From: CBDULX01 sp965368175
GTDB taxonomy: Bacteria; Pseudomonadota; Gammaproteobacteria; SZUA-229
Reading direction: 5' to 3'
DNA length: 5,901 bases
Assembly (NCBI GenBank): GCA_965368175.1
Contig: CBDULX010000189.1
Location: 1 to 5,901, forward strand
The notes under the pieces were generated by a model. The model saw only the letters and a list, made by a program, of their open reading frames with translations, was not told the origin of the DNA and did not search any database. Position 1 is the stretch's first letter; the number at the start of each line of letters is the position of its first letter. This document shows positions 1-5,772 of the stretch, one piece after another. A program made the translations under genes and the position numbers.

Positions 1-291
1 AGGCTTGTGGTTTACGACTTGCAACTTGCAACTTGTAACTTACAACTTTTCTACTACGCTTTGCTTCGTTCAGGATGACAACACTGCTTTAGATGTCCTG
101 TTCATTCGCAAATACTACATAAGGCTTGTGGTTTACGACTTGCAACTTGCAACTTGTAACTTACAACTTTTCTACTTCGCTTTGCTTCGTTCAGGATGAC
201 AACACTGTTTTAGATGTCCTGTTCATTCGCAAATATTATATAAGGTTAGTGGTTACGACTTCCAACTTGCAACTTTTAACTTACAACTTTT
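1..291. repeat. 121-bp tandem direct repeat, about 2.4 copies visible
   Basis: Copy 1 (1-121) and copy 2 (122-242) align without gaps and differ at four positions only: A56/T177, C87/T208, C115/T236 and C118/T239. Copy 3 (243-291) matches only the first roughly 49 bases, with several substitutions and one deleted T, and then stops. Each full unit has a 7-bp tandem repeat in its first half and a GCTTCGTTCAGGATGACAA segment in its second half. The array starts at the window edge, so more copies may lie upstream. Short open frames across it are made of repeat and look spurious. The near identity of copies 1 and 2 suggests a recent duplication; copy 3 is older or decayed. Confidence 0.93.
17..50. 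repeat. Heptamer microsatellite (ACTTGCA-type) inside each 121-bp unit
   Basis: Consecutive heptamers read ACTTGCA, ACTTGCA, ACTTGTA, ACTTACA and then ACTTTT. The same block recurs at 138-171 and, more degenerate (first unit ACTTCCA, third ACTTTTA), at 258-291. Because 7 is not a multiple of 3, all frames give cyclic peptides of the N-L-Q-L-x-T-C kind, which explains the apparent ORF here. Slippage probably produced the array; no function is visible. Confidence 0.9.
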
Positions 292-294
292 AAT

Positions 295-1017
295 TCATAA
301 CTGAAGCAAAATCTCCTGCTCTTCCGCTGAAGGCGTCAGTTCTCTGTGCTCATAGAAACTGAAAATGGCATCCACAACTTCTTGCGGCGTGTCCACAATC
401 TGGAACAGGTCGAAGTCCTTTTCACGAATCATGCCTTCGGCCAGCAGGGATGCCTTAAACCAGTCGAGCAGGCCTTCCCAGAACGGTCGGTGTACCAGTA
501 CGACGGGTATTTTTCGGCTCTTACCGGTTTGCAGCAGGGTGAGCATTTCTGCCAGTTCGTCCAGGGTGCCGAAGCCGCCGGGACAAACCACATAAGCAGT
601 GGCGTATTTTACGAACATGACTTTGCGGGAGAAAAAATGCCGAAAGTGGAGCTTGATGTCCTGGTATGAATTGGGAATCTGCTCTTTGGGTAGCTGGATA
701 TTTAAACCAATGCTGGCTGACTTGCCCTGTTTGGCGCCCTTGTTGGCAGCTTCCATGATGCCGGGGCCGCCGCCACTGACGACCGAGAACCCGGCATCGG
801 ATAATAATCGGGCGATGGTTTCAGCGGTGGTGTAATAAGGGTGATCCGGTTTTAACCGGGCTGAGCCGAAGATGCTGACCGAGGGGCTGATTTGGGCCAG
901 TTGCTCGAAGCCTTCGACAAATTCTGCCATGATCTGGAAAATTTTCCACGACTCACGGTGCAGTGCAGCGGTGGCGAAGGGTGATAATCCCTGTGGTTTG
1001 GGTGGTTTGTTATCCAT
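295..1017 (-). CDS. LOG family protein (TIGR00730-type Rossmann-fold nucleotide phosphoribohydrolase)
   Basis: The product is a 240-aa cytoplasmic protein. Both signature motifs of the LOG ('lysine decarboxylase-like') family are present: GGGPGIMEAANKGA at residues 82-95 and PGGFGTLDE at 146-154, with the conserved Arg131-Lys132 pair between them. Family members hydrolyse nucleoside 5'-monophosphates (cytokinin riboside monophosphates, in some cases AMP or pyrimidine nucleotides) to free base and ribose 5-phosphate. The old 'lysine decarboxylase' label is a misannotation. The N-terminal 45 residues are probably a helical extension. The ATG start has only a weak GAG in a suitable position upstream. 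The gene is divergent from polA across 70 bp. Its TGA stop lies four bases from the tandem-repeat array and no intrinsic terminator is seen after it. The family call is firm; the natural substrate is not known. Confidence 0.93.
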   Translation of the reverse strand: MDNKPPKPQGLSPFATAALHRESWKIFQIMAEFVEGFEQLAQISPSVSIFGSARLKPDHPYYTTAETIARLLSDAGFSVVSGGGPGIMEAANKGAKQGKSASIGLNIQLPKEQIPNSYQDIKLHFRHFFSRKVMFVKYATAYVVCPGGFGTLDELAEMLTLLQTGKSRKIPVVLVHRPFWEGLLDWFKASLLAEGMIREKDFDLFQIVDTPQEVVDAIFSFYEHRELTPSAEEQEILLQL

Positions 1018-1018
1018 A

Positions 1019-1047
1019 TTAAACTCGCATTCTTGATGTTTTGTAAT
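1019..1047 (+). promoter_or_regulatory. Weak candidate promoter for polA, overlapping the divergent one
   Basis: TTAAAC (1019-1024, 3 of 6) lies 17 bases before TGTAAT (1042-1047, 5 of 6). It is the best plus-strand pair in the 70-bp divergent gap and lies next to the LOG -10 element, so the two promoters could compete. A small hairpin (TAGCG-CTT-CGCTA, 1053-1065) lies just downstream in the polA leader. Low confidence because the -35 is poor. Confidence 0.25.
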
Positions 1048-1048
1048 A

Positions 1049-1077
1049 ATAATAGCGCTTCGCTAATTCGTTATCAG
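1049..1077 (-). promoter_or_regulatory. Candidate sigma70-type promoter for the LOG gene
   Basis: Read on the minus strand, CTGATA (1077-1072, 4 of 6 to TTGACA) lies 17 bases before TATTAT (1054-1049, 5 of 6 to TATAAT). This would start transcription near 1041, about 24 bases before the LOG ATG. The spacing is ideal, but the region is AT-rich, so a chance match is possible. Confidence 0.4.
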
Positions 1078-1087
1078 ATTAAATCAC

Positions 1088-3820
1088 ATGACCTCAAAAC
1101 AAGCACCTGTCATCCTGGTAGATGGTTCATCCTATTTGTTTCGCGCATTTCACGCTCTGCCACCTTTAACCAATTCCAAAGGTCAGCCCACCGGCGCAGT
1201 ATATGGCGTCATTAATATGCTGAAAAAGCTGGTTAGCGAATACCAGCCAGAATATATGGCGGTGGTGTTTGATGCCAAGGGTAAAACCTTTCGCAATGAT
1301 CTGTACAAGGAATACAAGGCCAACCGGCCCCCTATGCCCGACGATTTGCGGGTGCAGATAGAACCCCTGCATGAACTGGTCGATGCCCTGGGTTATCCCA
1401 AACTGGTGATTCCCGATGTGGAAGCGGATGATGTCATTGGCACCCTGGCGCGACAGGCAGAAGCCGAGGGCCGCGAGGTGCTGATTTCTACCGGTGATAA
1501 AGATATGGCGCAGCTGGTGAGCGATAAAATCACCCTGATAAATACCATGAACAACAGCTTGTTGACTCCTGAGACGGTGGTGGAAAAATTCGGCGTACCG
1601 GCGGAGCGTATTATCGATTATCTGGCTCTGATCGGCGACACCTCCGATAATATTCCCGGCGTGCCAAAAGTCGGCCCCAAGACCGCAGTGAAATGGCTGA
1701 CCGAATACGGTTCACTTGAAGGCGTGATCGAACATGCCGCCGATATCAAGGGGAAAGTGGGTGAAAACCTGCGCGACAGCCTGGAGCAGCTGCCACTGTC
1801 CTATCAGCTGGCGTCCATCGTCTGTGATGTGCCACTGGCGCAGGGCCCCGCTAACCTGTCTCTGGCCGAGGCAGATACAGAGAAACTACAACAGATTTAT
1901 AGTGAGCTGAATTTCAAGACCTGGCTGGCAGAGCTAGGTGGCAAAACAGGTGCAGCTGGCACATCAACGGATTCGCCAGCGGGTGTTTCGTCAGTAACAG
2001 CGGCTAAAAATATTGATGCGAAGTACGACACGGTGCTGGATGAAAAAAAATTCAAACAATGGCTGAAAAAGCTGGAAAAGGCTGAGCTATTTGCGTTTGA
2101 CACCGAAACCACCAGCCTGGATTACATGAAGGCACGAGTGGTTGGGGTGTCGTTTTCAGTGGAACCGGGAGAGGCGGCTTATGTGCCTTTTGGCCATGAT
2201 TATCCCGATGCGCCGCAGCAGTTATCGGAACAGCAGGTGCTGGGGGGGTTGAAAAAACTGCTGGAAAGCGACAAACACCTGAAACTGGGGCAGAACCTGA
2301 AATACGACAGCCATGTACTGATCAATCACGGTATACATTTAAAAGGCATTGCCCACGACACTATGCTGGAATCCTATGTGCTGGACTCCACTCAACGCCA
2401 CAATATGGATGACCTGGCCGAACGTTTCCTCGATCACACAACCATTCACTTCGAAGATATTGCCGGTAAGGGTGCCAAACAGCTCACTTTCAACCAGATC
2501 GATCTGGAGCAGGCCGGACCCTATGCGGCCGAAGACGCTGACATTACTCTGCGTTTGCACCAGGCCATGTACCCTCAGTTGCAGCAGGTGGAAAGTCTGC
2601 ATGCCCTGTATCGGGACATAGAGCTGCCATTGCTGTCGGTAATTCAGCGTATCGAACGTAATGGTGTGCGGGTGGATGTCGATATGCTGGCGAAACAAAG
2701 CCGGGAGCTGGCCGAACGCATGGTGGAAATTGAGCAGCAGTCTTTCGAGGTCGCCGGCGAGAGCTTTAATCTGGGCTCACCCAAACAGATCCAGGCCATC
2801 TTTTTTGAAAAGCTGGGGCTGCCGGTGATTCGTAAAACCCCGAAAGGGCAGCCCTCCACCGCTGAGGATGTACTGCAGGAACTGGCGGTAGACTATGAGC
2901 TGCCGCGGTTAATTCTGGAGCACCGTGGCATGAGCAAGTTGAAGTCTACCTATACCGACAAATTGCCGCAGCAGGTGAACCCGGATACCGGTCGAGTACA
3001 CACCTCCTATCAACAGGCAGTGGCGGCTACCGGGCGGTTGTCGTCCACTGACCCTAACCTGCAAAACATTCCGATTCGTTCTGAAGAGGGCCGACGCATA
3101 CGCAAGGCTTTTGTGGCGCCCAAAGCTTACCAGATGCTTGCGGCGGATTATTCTCAGATCGAACTGCGCATCATGGCTCATTTGTCTGGCGATGAAAGTC
3201 TGCTCATCGCCTTTGCCGAAGGTCGAGACATTCACAAAGCCACCGCTGCTGAAGTGTTTGGTATTAAGCTGGATAAGGTGACAACTGAACAACGACGAGC
3301 CGCCAAGGCGATTAACTTCGGGCTGATTTATGGCATGTCGGCTTTTGGCCTGGCCAGGCAGCTGAATATTACACGCTATGAAGCCCAGGAATATGTCGAC
3401 CTGTATTTTGAGCGTTACCCTGGCGTCAAGCAGTACATGGACGATACCCGGGCTAAAGCCCATGATCAGGGCTATGTAGAAACCCTGTTCGGGCGTCGTC
3501 TGTATTTACCAGAAATAAATTCTCGCAACGGGCAGCGCCGACAGTACGCTGAGCGTACCGCTATTAATGCACCCATGCAGGGTACTGCTGCGGATATTAT
3601 CAAGAAGGCCATGATCGCGGTGGACGCGGCGCTGGCCAGATCGAAACTGGACGTGAAAATGGTCATGCAGGTACACGACGAACTGGTATTCGAAGTGGCA
3701 AAGAAAGATGTCGAAGCACTGAAAAAACTGGTGCATCAAAAAATGGAATCGGCGGCAGAACTCAAAGTGCCTCTGCTTGTCGAAATCGGTATTGGCAATA
3801 ACTGGGATGAGGCGCACTAA
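1088..3820 (+). CDS. polA: DNA polymerase I
   Basis: The product is a 910-aa full-length Pol I (E. coli 928 aa), used for gap filling, primer removal and repair. The 5'-3' nuclease domain (about 1-290) keeps its metal ligands: D12, D62, E112, D114, D115, D137, D139, D184 and D187, followed by the helix-hairpin-helix IPGVPKVGPKTA. A Gly/Ala/Ser/Thr-rich linker (about 285-310) precedes the proofreading domain, which is active by sequence (D338, E340, D407, Y479, D483). The polymerase domain has motif A DYSQIELR (D687), motif B with K740, F744 and Y748, and motif C VHDE (H863, D864, E865). F744 is the residue class that discriminates against dideoxynucleotides. The protein ends NWDEAH, as enteric Pol I does (NWDQAH). 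ATG 1088 is the only plausible start, because the frame is closed by TAA at 1064. No Shine-Dalgarno is visible before it. Confidence 0.99.
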   Translation: MTSKQAPVILVDGSSYLFRAFHALPPLTNSKGQPTGAVYGVINMLKKLVSEYQPEYMAVVFDAKGKTFRNDLYKEYKANRPPMPDDLRVQIEPLHELVDALGYPKLVIPDVEADDVIGTLARQAEAEGREVLISTGDKDMAQLVSDKITLINTMNNSLLTPETVVEKFGVPAERIIDYLALIGDTSDNIPGVPKVGPKTAVKWLTEYGSLEGVIEHAADIKGKVGENLRDSLEQLPLSYQLASIVCDVPLAQGPANLSLAEADTEKLQQIYSELNFKTWLAELGGKTGAAGTSTDSPAGVSSVTAAKNIDAKYDTVLDEKKFKQWLKKLEKAELFAFDTETTSLDYMKARVVGVSFSVEPGEAAYVPFGHDYPDAPQQLSEQQVLGGLKKLLESDKHLKLGQNLKYDSHVLINHGIHLKGIAHDTMLESYVLDSTQRHNMDDLAERFLDHTTIHFEDIAGKGAKQLTFNQIDLEQAGPYAAEDADITLRLHQAMYPQLQQVESLHALYRDIELPLLSVIQRIERNGVRVDVDMLAKQSRELAERMVEIEQQSFEVAGESFNLGSPKQIQAIFFEKLGLPVIRKTPKGQPSTAEDVLQELAVDYELPRLILEHRGMSKLKSTYTDKLPQQVNPDTGRVHTSYQQAVAATGRLSSTDPNLQNIPIRSEEGRRIRKAFVAPKAYQMLAADYSQIELRIMAHLSGDESLLIAFAEGRDIHKATAAEVFGIKLDKVTTEQRRAAKAINFGLIYGMSAFGLARQLNITRYEAQEYVDLYFERYPGVKQYMDDTRAKAHDQGYVETLFGRRLYLPEINSRNGQRRQYAERTAINAPMQGTAADIIKKAMIAVDAALARSKLDVKMVMQVHDELVFEVAKKDVEALKKLVHQKMESAAELKVPLLVEIGIGNNWDEAH

Positions 3821-3929
3821 TACAGGCACAATGTGTAGGTGATTAAGCTGTATTTATAGGAACGATTCCTGATATCTAGCCACTGGTCTGAATCACCGTG
3901 GTTTAGCTCTACCACTCATCGGTTGTGTT
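3821..3929 (+). other. polA 3' flank without a clear terminator
   Basis: This stretch lies between the polA stop and the small RNA promoter candidate. It contains two short hairpins, AGGAA-CGA-TTCCT (3858-3870) and GTGGT-N8-ACCAC (3898-3915), but neither is followed by a T run. polA therefore has no visible intrinsic terminator of its own, and its transcript may run on to the terminator at 4090-4123 or end by Rho. Confidence 0.5.
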
Positions 3930-3957
3930 TTGACTTTGCCTCTGGATGATCTTTACT
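3930..3957 (+). promoter_or_regulatory. Candidate promoter of the polA–engB intergenic small RNA
   Basis: TTGACT (3930-3935, 5 of 6 to TTGACA) is followed after 16 bases by TTTACT (3952-3957, 4 of 6 to TATAAT). Transcription would begin around 3964. It is the best sigma70-like pair in the gap and is placed correctly for an RNA ending at the terminator at 4123. No sigma-E/AlgU-type promoter with acceptable spacing was found. Confidence 0.5.
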
Positions 3958-4027
3958 ACATGTATCGAAAGATTATCTTCTGGTTTATTGTTTCAGCCAG
4001 TCCGAATTGCGCTAAAGCCCGGCGCAA

Positions 4028-4058
4028 GCCCGCACACCTCCCTGAGCGGGCACTTTTT
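4028..4058 (+). terminator. Stem-loop followed by T5: internal terminator or Hfq site within the sRNA
   Basis: GCCCGC (4028-4033) pairs with GCGGGC (4046-4051) around the 12-base loop ACACCTCCCTGA, and ACTTTTT follows. The stem is GC-only and the T run is five long, so partial termination giving a shorter RNA is possible. Alternatively the U tract is an internal Hfq-binding site between two stems. The loop contains CACCTCC, identical to the anti-Shine-Dalgarno region at the 3' end of 16S rRNA. Confidence 0.5.
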
Positions 4059-4089
4059 GGTCAGCAACCCCAAGCTGGCCTTTAGTTAA

Positions 4090-4123
4090 CCCCGCCCCTG
4101 CCCAAGGGACGGGGCTTTTTTTT
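4090..4123 (+). terminator. Strong intrinsic terminator ending the sRNA (and possibly polA) transcript
   Basis: CCCCG (4090-4094) pairs with CGGGG (4110-4114). After one C/A mismatch, CCC (4096-4098) pairs with GGG (4106-4108) around a 7-base loop, and eight T's follow at 4116-4123. On the minus strand the same hairpin is followed by GTTAACTAAA, so it works only for plus-strand transcripts. It ends eight bases before the engB stop codon, facing it. Confidence 0.88.
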
Positions 4124-4131
4124 GATGTAAA

Positions 4132-4749
4132 TTATGCTTCGGCCTCTGCTTCGCCCAGCTCGAACCAGTTATCCAGTGCTGATTGCAGTTCTTCCAGACC
4201 GGTGTTTTTTAATGCTGAAAAAATCTGTACGCTGCTGTTGAATCCTTCCTGTTTGCACTGGTTAATAATGTTTTGCCTCACCTGCAAGGCCGGCCCGCGT
4301 TTTAGTTTATCGGCTTTGGTGAGAACAATGTGGCAGGGAATGCCAATGTGCTGGCACAGGTCGAGCATCTGTATATCGTAGTCTTTCATAGGGTGGCGTA
4401 TATCCATGATAATAACCAGGCCACATAAATTGGTGCGCTGTCCCAGATAGCCTTCCATTAGCTTCTGCCATTGCAGGCGCATTTTTTCCGGGACCCTGGC
4501 ATAGCCGTAACCGGGCAGGTCAACCAGCCGGCGTTGTTCGTCCAGGGTAAAAAAATTGATTAATTGAGTACGGCCTGGGGTTTTACTGGTGCGGGCCAGT
4601 GCTTTATTCTGGCACAGGGCATTAAGGGCGCTGGATTTGCCCGCATTGGAACGACCGGCAAAGGCCACTTCATAGCCAGAAGCTTCTGGAAATTCGCTGG
4701 ATTGACTGGCGCTGGTAAGGAACTGACTGCGGTGATAATAGTTATTCAT
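4132..4749 (-). CDS. engB: Ribosome biogenesis GTP-binding protein EngB/YihA (YsxC)
   Basis: The product is a 205-aa TRAFAC-class GTPase of the TrmE-Era-EngA-EngB-Septin group, required in most bacteria for 50S subunit assembly and acting in the cytoplasm. All G motifs are present: G1 GRSNAGKS (32-39), the G2 region with TPGRTQ (57-62), G3 DLPGYG (77-82), G4 TKAD (144-147) and G5 SALK (178-181). The family hallmark MDIRHP is at 115-120. I chose ATG 4749 because MNNYYHRSQFLTSA aligns with the E. coli YihA N-terminus; an upstream in-frame TTG at 4797 would add 16 residues without family support. No strong Shine-Dalgarno is visible before ATG 4749. The C-terminus is acidic. The gene is transcribed toward polA, as in enterics and pseudomonads, and has no T-run terminator of its own. 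Confidence 0.98.
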   Translation of the reverse strand: MNNYYHRSQFLTSASQSSEFPEASGYEVAFAGRSNAGKSSALNALCQNKALARTSKTPGRTQLINFFTLDEQRRLVDLPGYGYARVPEKMRLQWQKLMEGYLGQRTNLCGLVIIMDIRHPMKDYDIQMLDLCQHIGIPCHIVLTKADKLKRGPALQVRQNIINQCKQEGFNSSVQIFSALKNTGLEELQSALDNWFELGEAEAEA

Positions 4750-4800
4750 GGCATCTGACGTGGTATTTGCGCCGAATCTTACCCTGAATTTGATCAATCA

Positions 4801-4837
4801 GCCATTTTTTAGTGTCTGTTAAATTGCTGAAAATGGC
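4801..4837. repeat. Inverted repeat in the engB–cytochrome c4 divergent gap
   Basis: GCCATTTT (4801-4808) is the exact reverse complement of AAAATGGC (4830-4837), separated by 21 bases. It lies 50-90 bases upstream of the engB ATG, where an engB promoter or operator would be. Function unknown; an 8-bp match with a loop this long could be chance. Confidence 0.35.
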
Positions 4838-4863
4838 CATCTGGTGTAGACTTGCGCCTCTTT

Positions 4864-4884
4864 TTAAGCCGCAAGACGGCTTAA
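4864..4884. promoter_or_regulatory. Perfect 8-bp inverted repeat, possible operator or leader hairpin
   Basis: TTAAGCCG (4864-4871) and CGGCTTAA (4877-4884) flank the 5-base loop CAAGA. No T run follows on either strand in the correct orientation, so it is not a terminator. Its position, 115-135 bases before the cytochrome c4 start and between two divergent genes, fits a regulator binding site or a structured leader. No known operator was recognised. Confidence 0.4.
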
Positions 4885-4920
4885 GTTATCAAATTTTAGC
4901 AGATTTGAGTGACGATTCAG

Positions 4921-4950
4921 CTCGGTTCCAGGGGCCCCCAGGAACCTGAG
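4921..4950. promoter_or_regulatory. Large imperfect palindrome upstream of cytochrome c4
   Basis: CTC-GGTTCC (4921-4929) is complementary to GGAACC-T-GAG (4941-4950), with one bulged T at 4947 and a GC-rich centre (G4C5) between. The centre itself contains the palindrome GGGGCCCC (4931-4938). The element lies 49-78 bases before the start codon and would form a stable stem in an mRNA leader or a dimeric regulator site in DNA. No T run follows, so termination is unlikely. Confidence 0.5.
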
Positions 4951-4984
4951 ACGGATTAACCGGGTCTGAGCAACCTCTGAGTTT

Positions 4985-4990
4985 GGAGAG
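4985..4990 (+). promoter_or_regulatory. Ribosome binding site of the cytochrome c4 gene
   Basis: GGAGAG lies eight bases before ATG 4999. It is the clearest Shine-Dalgarno in the window, stronger than anything before polA, engB or the LOG gene, and it fixes the start of this gene. Confidence 0.85.
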
Positions 4991-4998
4991 TACGAACA

Positions 4999-5610
4999 AT
5001 GAATTTCAAGTTTCTGATTGCAGCTTTTGGATTATTGATGGCGGCTAATACCGCCGCTGTAGCCGGTGATGCCGCAGCAGGCCAGACCAAAATGATCGAA
5101 GGCGGCTGTGTTGGTTGTCATATGATGGACGGTAACAGTGTAGTTGATCAGTTTCCTAAAATTGCCGGTCAGCATGAGCAATACATCATCAAGCAGCTGA
5201 ATGAATTCAAGACCATGGTTCGTAAAAACGACCTGATGTTCGGCATGTCTGCAGGCCTGACCGATGAAGATATGGCCAATCTGGCGGCCTTCCTGTCCAC
5301 TCAGACCGCAACGACCTCACCTGCCGATGAAAGCAAGGTAACCCTGGGTCAGGATATTTACCGCGGTGGAAATAGTACTTCAGGTGTTCCAGCATGTATG
5401 GGCTGTCACGGACCTGCAGGTAGCGGTAACCCAACGGCTAATTACCCTGCACTGGCCGGTCAGTTCCCTGCTTACACTGCCAGTCAGTTGAAGGCTTTCC
5501 GCGCAGGTGAGCGCAGCAACGACAGTAACAAGATGATGCGCGGTGTCGCCATACGTATGACCGATGACGAAATCGATGCAGTTGCCAACTATATTGCTTC
5601 AATGAAATAA
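4999..5610 (+). CDS. Cytochrome c4, periplasmic diheme electron carrier
   Basis: The product is 203 aa. Residues 1-22 are a Sec signal peptide (MNFK, a hydrophobic stretch, then AVA before GDAAAG), giving a mature protein of about 181 aa, which is normal for c4. Two tandem class I cytochrome c domains each carry a heme attachment site, CVGCH (37-41) and CMGCH (133-137). The distal axial ligands are probably M80 and M180, each six residues before an (L/M)TDDE/LTDED stretch. Family members pass electrons from the bc1 complex to terminal oxidases such as cbb3 or to other acceptors. The gene has a good ribosome binding site and its own terminator, so it is probably a single-gene unit. The pairing of engB with cytochrome c4 is also seen in Pseudomonas. 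No clear promoter was found among the upstream inverted repeats. Confidence 0.97.
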   Translation: MNFKFLIAAFGLLMAANTAAVAGDAAAGQTKMIEGGCVGCHMMDGNSVVDQFPKIAGQHEQYIIKQLNEFKTMVRKNDLMFGMSAGLTDEDMANLAAFLSTQTATTSPADESKVTLGQDIYRGGNSTSGVPACMGCHGPAGSGNPTANYPALAGQFPAYTASQLKAFRAGERSNDSNKMMRGVAIRMTDDEIDAVANYIASMK

Positions 5611-5636
5611 AGCATCGTACCATTGAATGAAAAAGG

Positions 5637-5661
5637 CCCCTGCTCAGATCAGGGGTTTTTT
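5637..5661 (+). terminator. Intrinsic terminator of cytochrome c4
   Basis: CCCCTG (5637-5642) pairs with CAGGGG (5650-5655) around the 7-base loop CTCAGAT, followed by T6 (5656-5661). It lies 26 bases after the stop codon. On the opposite strand the stem is followed by CC and T5, so it may also stop minus-strand transcription. Confidence 0.92.
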
Positions 5662-5725
5662 ATGTACACGACTGCATGGATGCAGGAGGTAGAGCAACGC
5701 ATGGAGCAGTTGCCGAGGATGTACG

Positions 5726-5752
5726 GCAGGTTTTTGCTCCTGCAAAACCTGC
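5726..5752. repeat. Long stem-loop with AGGA loop on the minus strand
   Basis: GCAGGTTTTTGC (5726-5737) pairs with GCAAAACCTGC (5742-5752), giving an 11-bp stem with one bulged T and the tetraloop TCCT (AGGA on the minus strand). It separates the two copies of the GGA-hairpin module. The T run lies inside the stem, so it is not a terminator. Confidence 0.7.
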
Positions 5753-5756
5753 ATTT

Positions 5757-5772
5757 CCGCCATCCCTGGCGG
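5757..5772. repeat. Perfect stem-loop with GGGA loop on the minus strand
   Basis: CCGCCA (5757-5762) and TGGCGG (5767-5772) form a perfect 6-bp stem around TCCC, which reads GGGA on the minus strand. The loop and closing pair equal those of the plus-strand hairpin at 5806-5821, while the rest of the stem differs completely. That is the pattern of a constant loop on a variable stem. Confidence 0.7.

Larger units (their letters stand above)
3964..4123 (+). ncRNA. Candidate small regulatory RNA in the Spot 42 / ErsA position
   Basis: A 311-bp gap between polA and engB has no ORF but has the parts of an Hfq-type small RNA. A promoter-like pair comes first. A U-rich 5' part follows with a possible CTGGT/GCCAG stem (3980-3984/3996-4000). 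Then come TTGCGC/GCGCAA (4007-4012/4022-4027), GCCCGC/GCGGGC (4028-4033/4046-4051), a U5 tract (4054-4058), GGTCAGC/GCTGGCC (4059-4065/4074-4080, one G-U) and a terminator with eight T's. The expected length is about 160 nt, or about 95 nt if it ends at the U5 tract. In E. coli the spf gene (Spot 42) lies between polA and yihA, and from memory Pseudomonas ErsA has the same context. I see no primary sequence similarity to Spot 42, so position and architecture are the evidence. The start point is estimated. Confidence 0.65.

Noticed and set aside
5..199. Plus-strand ORF of 64 codons across the tandem repeats
   Set aside because: It consists of the heptamer and 121-bp repeats, giving a cyclic peptide, and has no ribosome binding site or recognisable domain.
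1..291. CRISPR array
   Set aside because: The period is 121 bp and the whole unit repeats, with no alternation of constant repeats and unique spacers.
2339..3463. Long antisense ORFs inside polA
   Set aside because: They are shadows of the strongly conserved polA reading frame, with no start signals or known domains.
3859..3891. Sigma-E/AlgU-like promoter (GGAACG and TCTGA) before the small RNA, as might be expected for an ErsA analogue
   Set aside because: The gap between the elements is about 22 bases where 15-17 are required, and GGAACG is part of a small palindrome.
3980..4123. Direct homology to E. coli Spot 42
   Set aside because: I could not match the sequence to Spot 42 apart from locus and a GC-rich terminator, so no gene symbol was given.
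4750..4797. N-terminal extension of EngB from TTG 4797
   Set aside because: The extra 16 residues do not resemble EngB N-termini, whereas the ATG at 4749 matches the family start.
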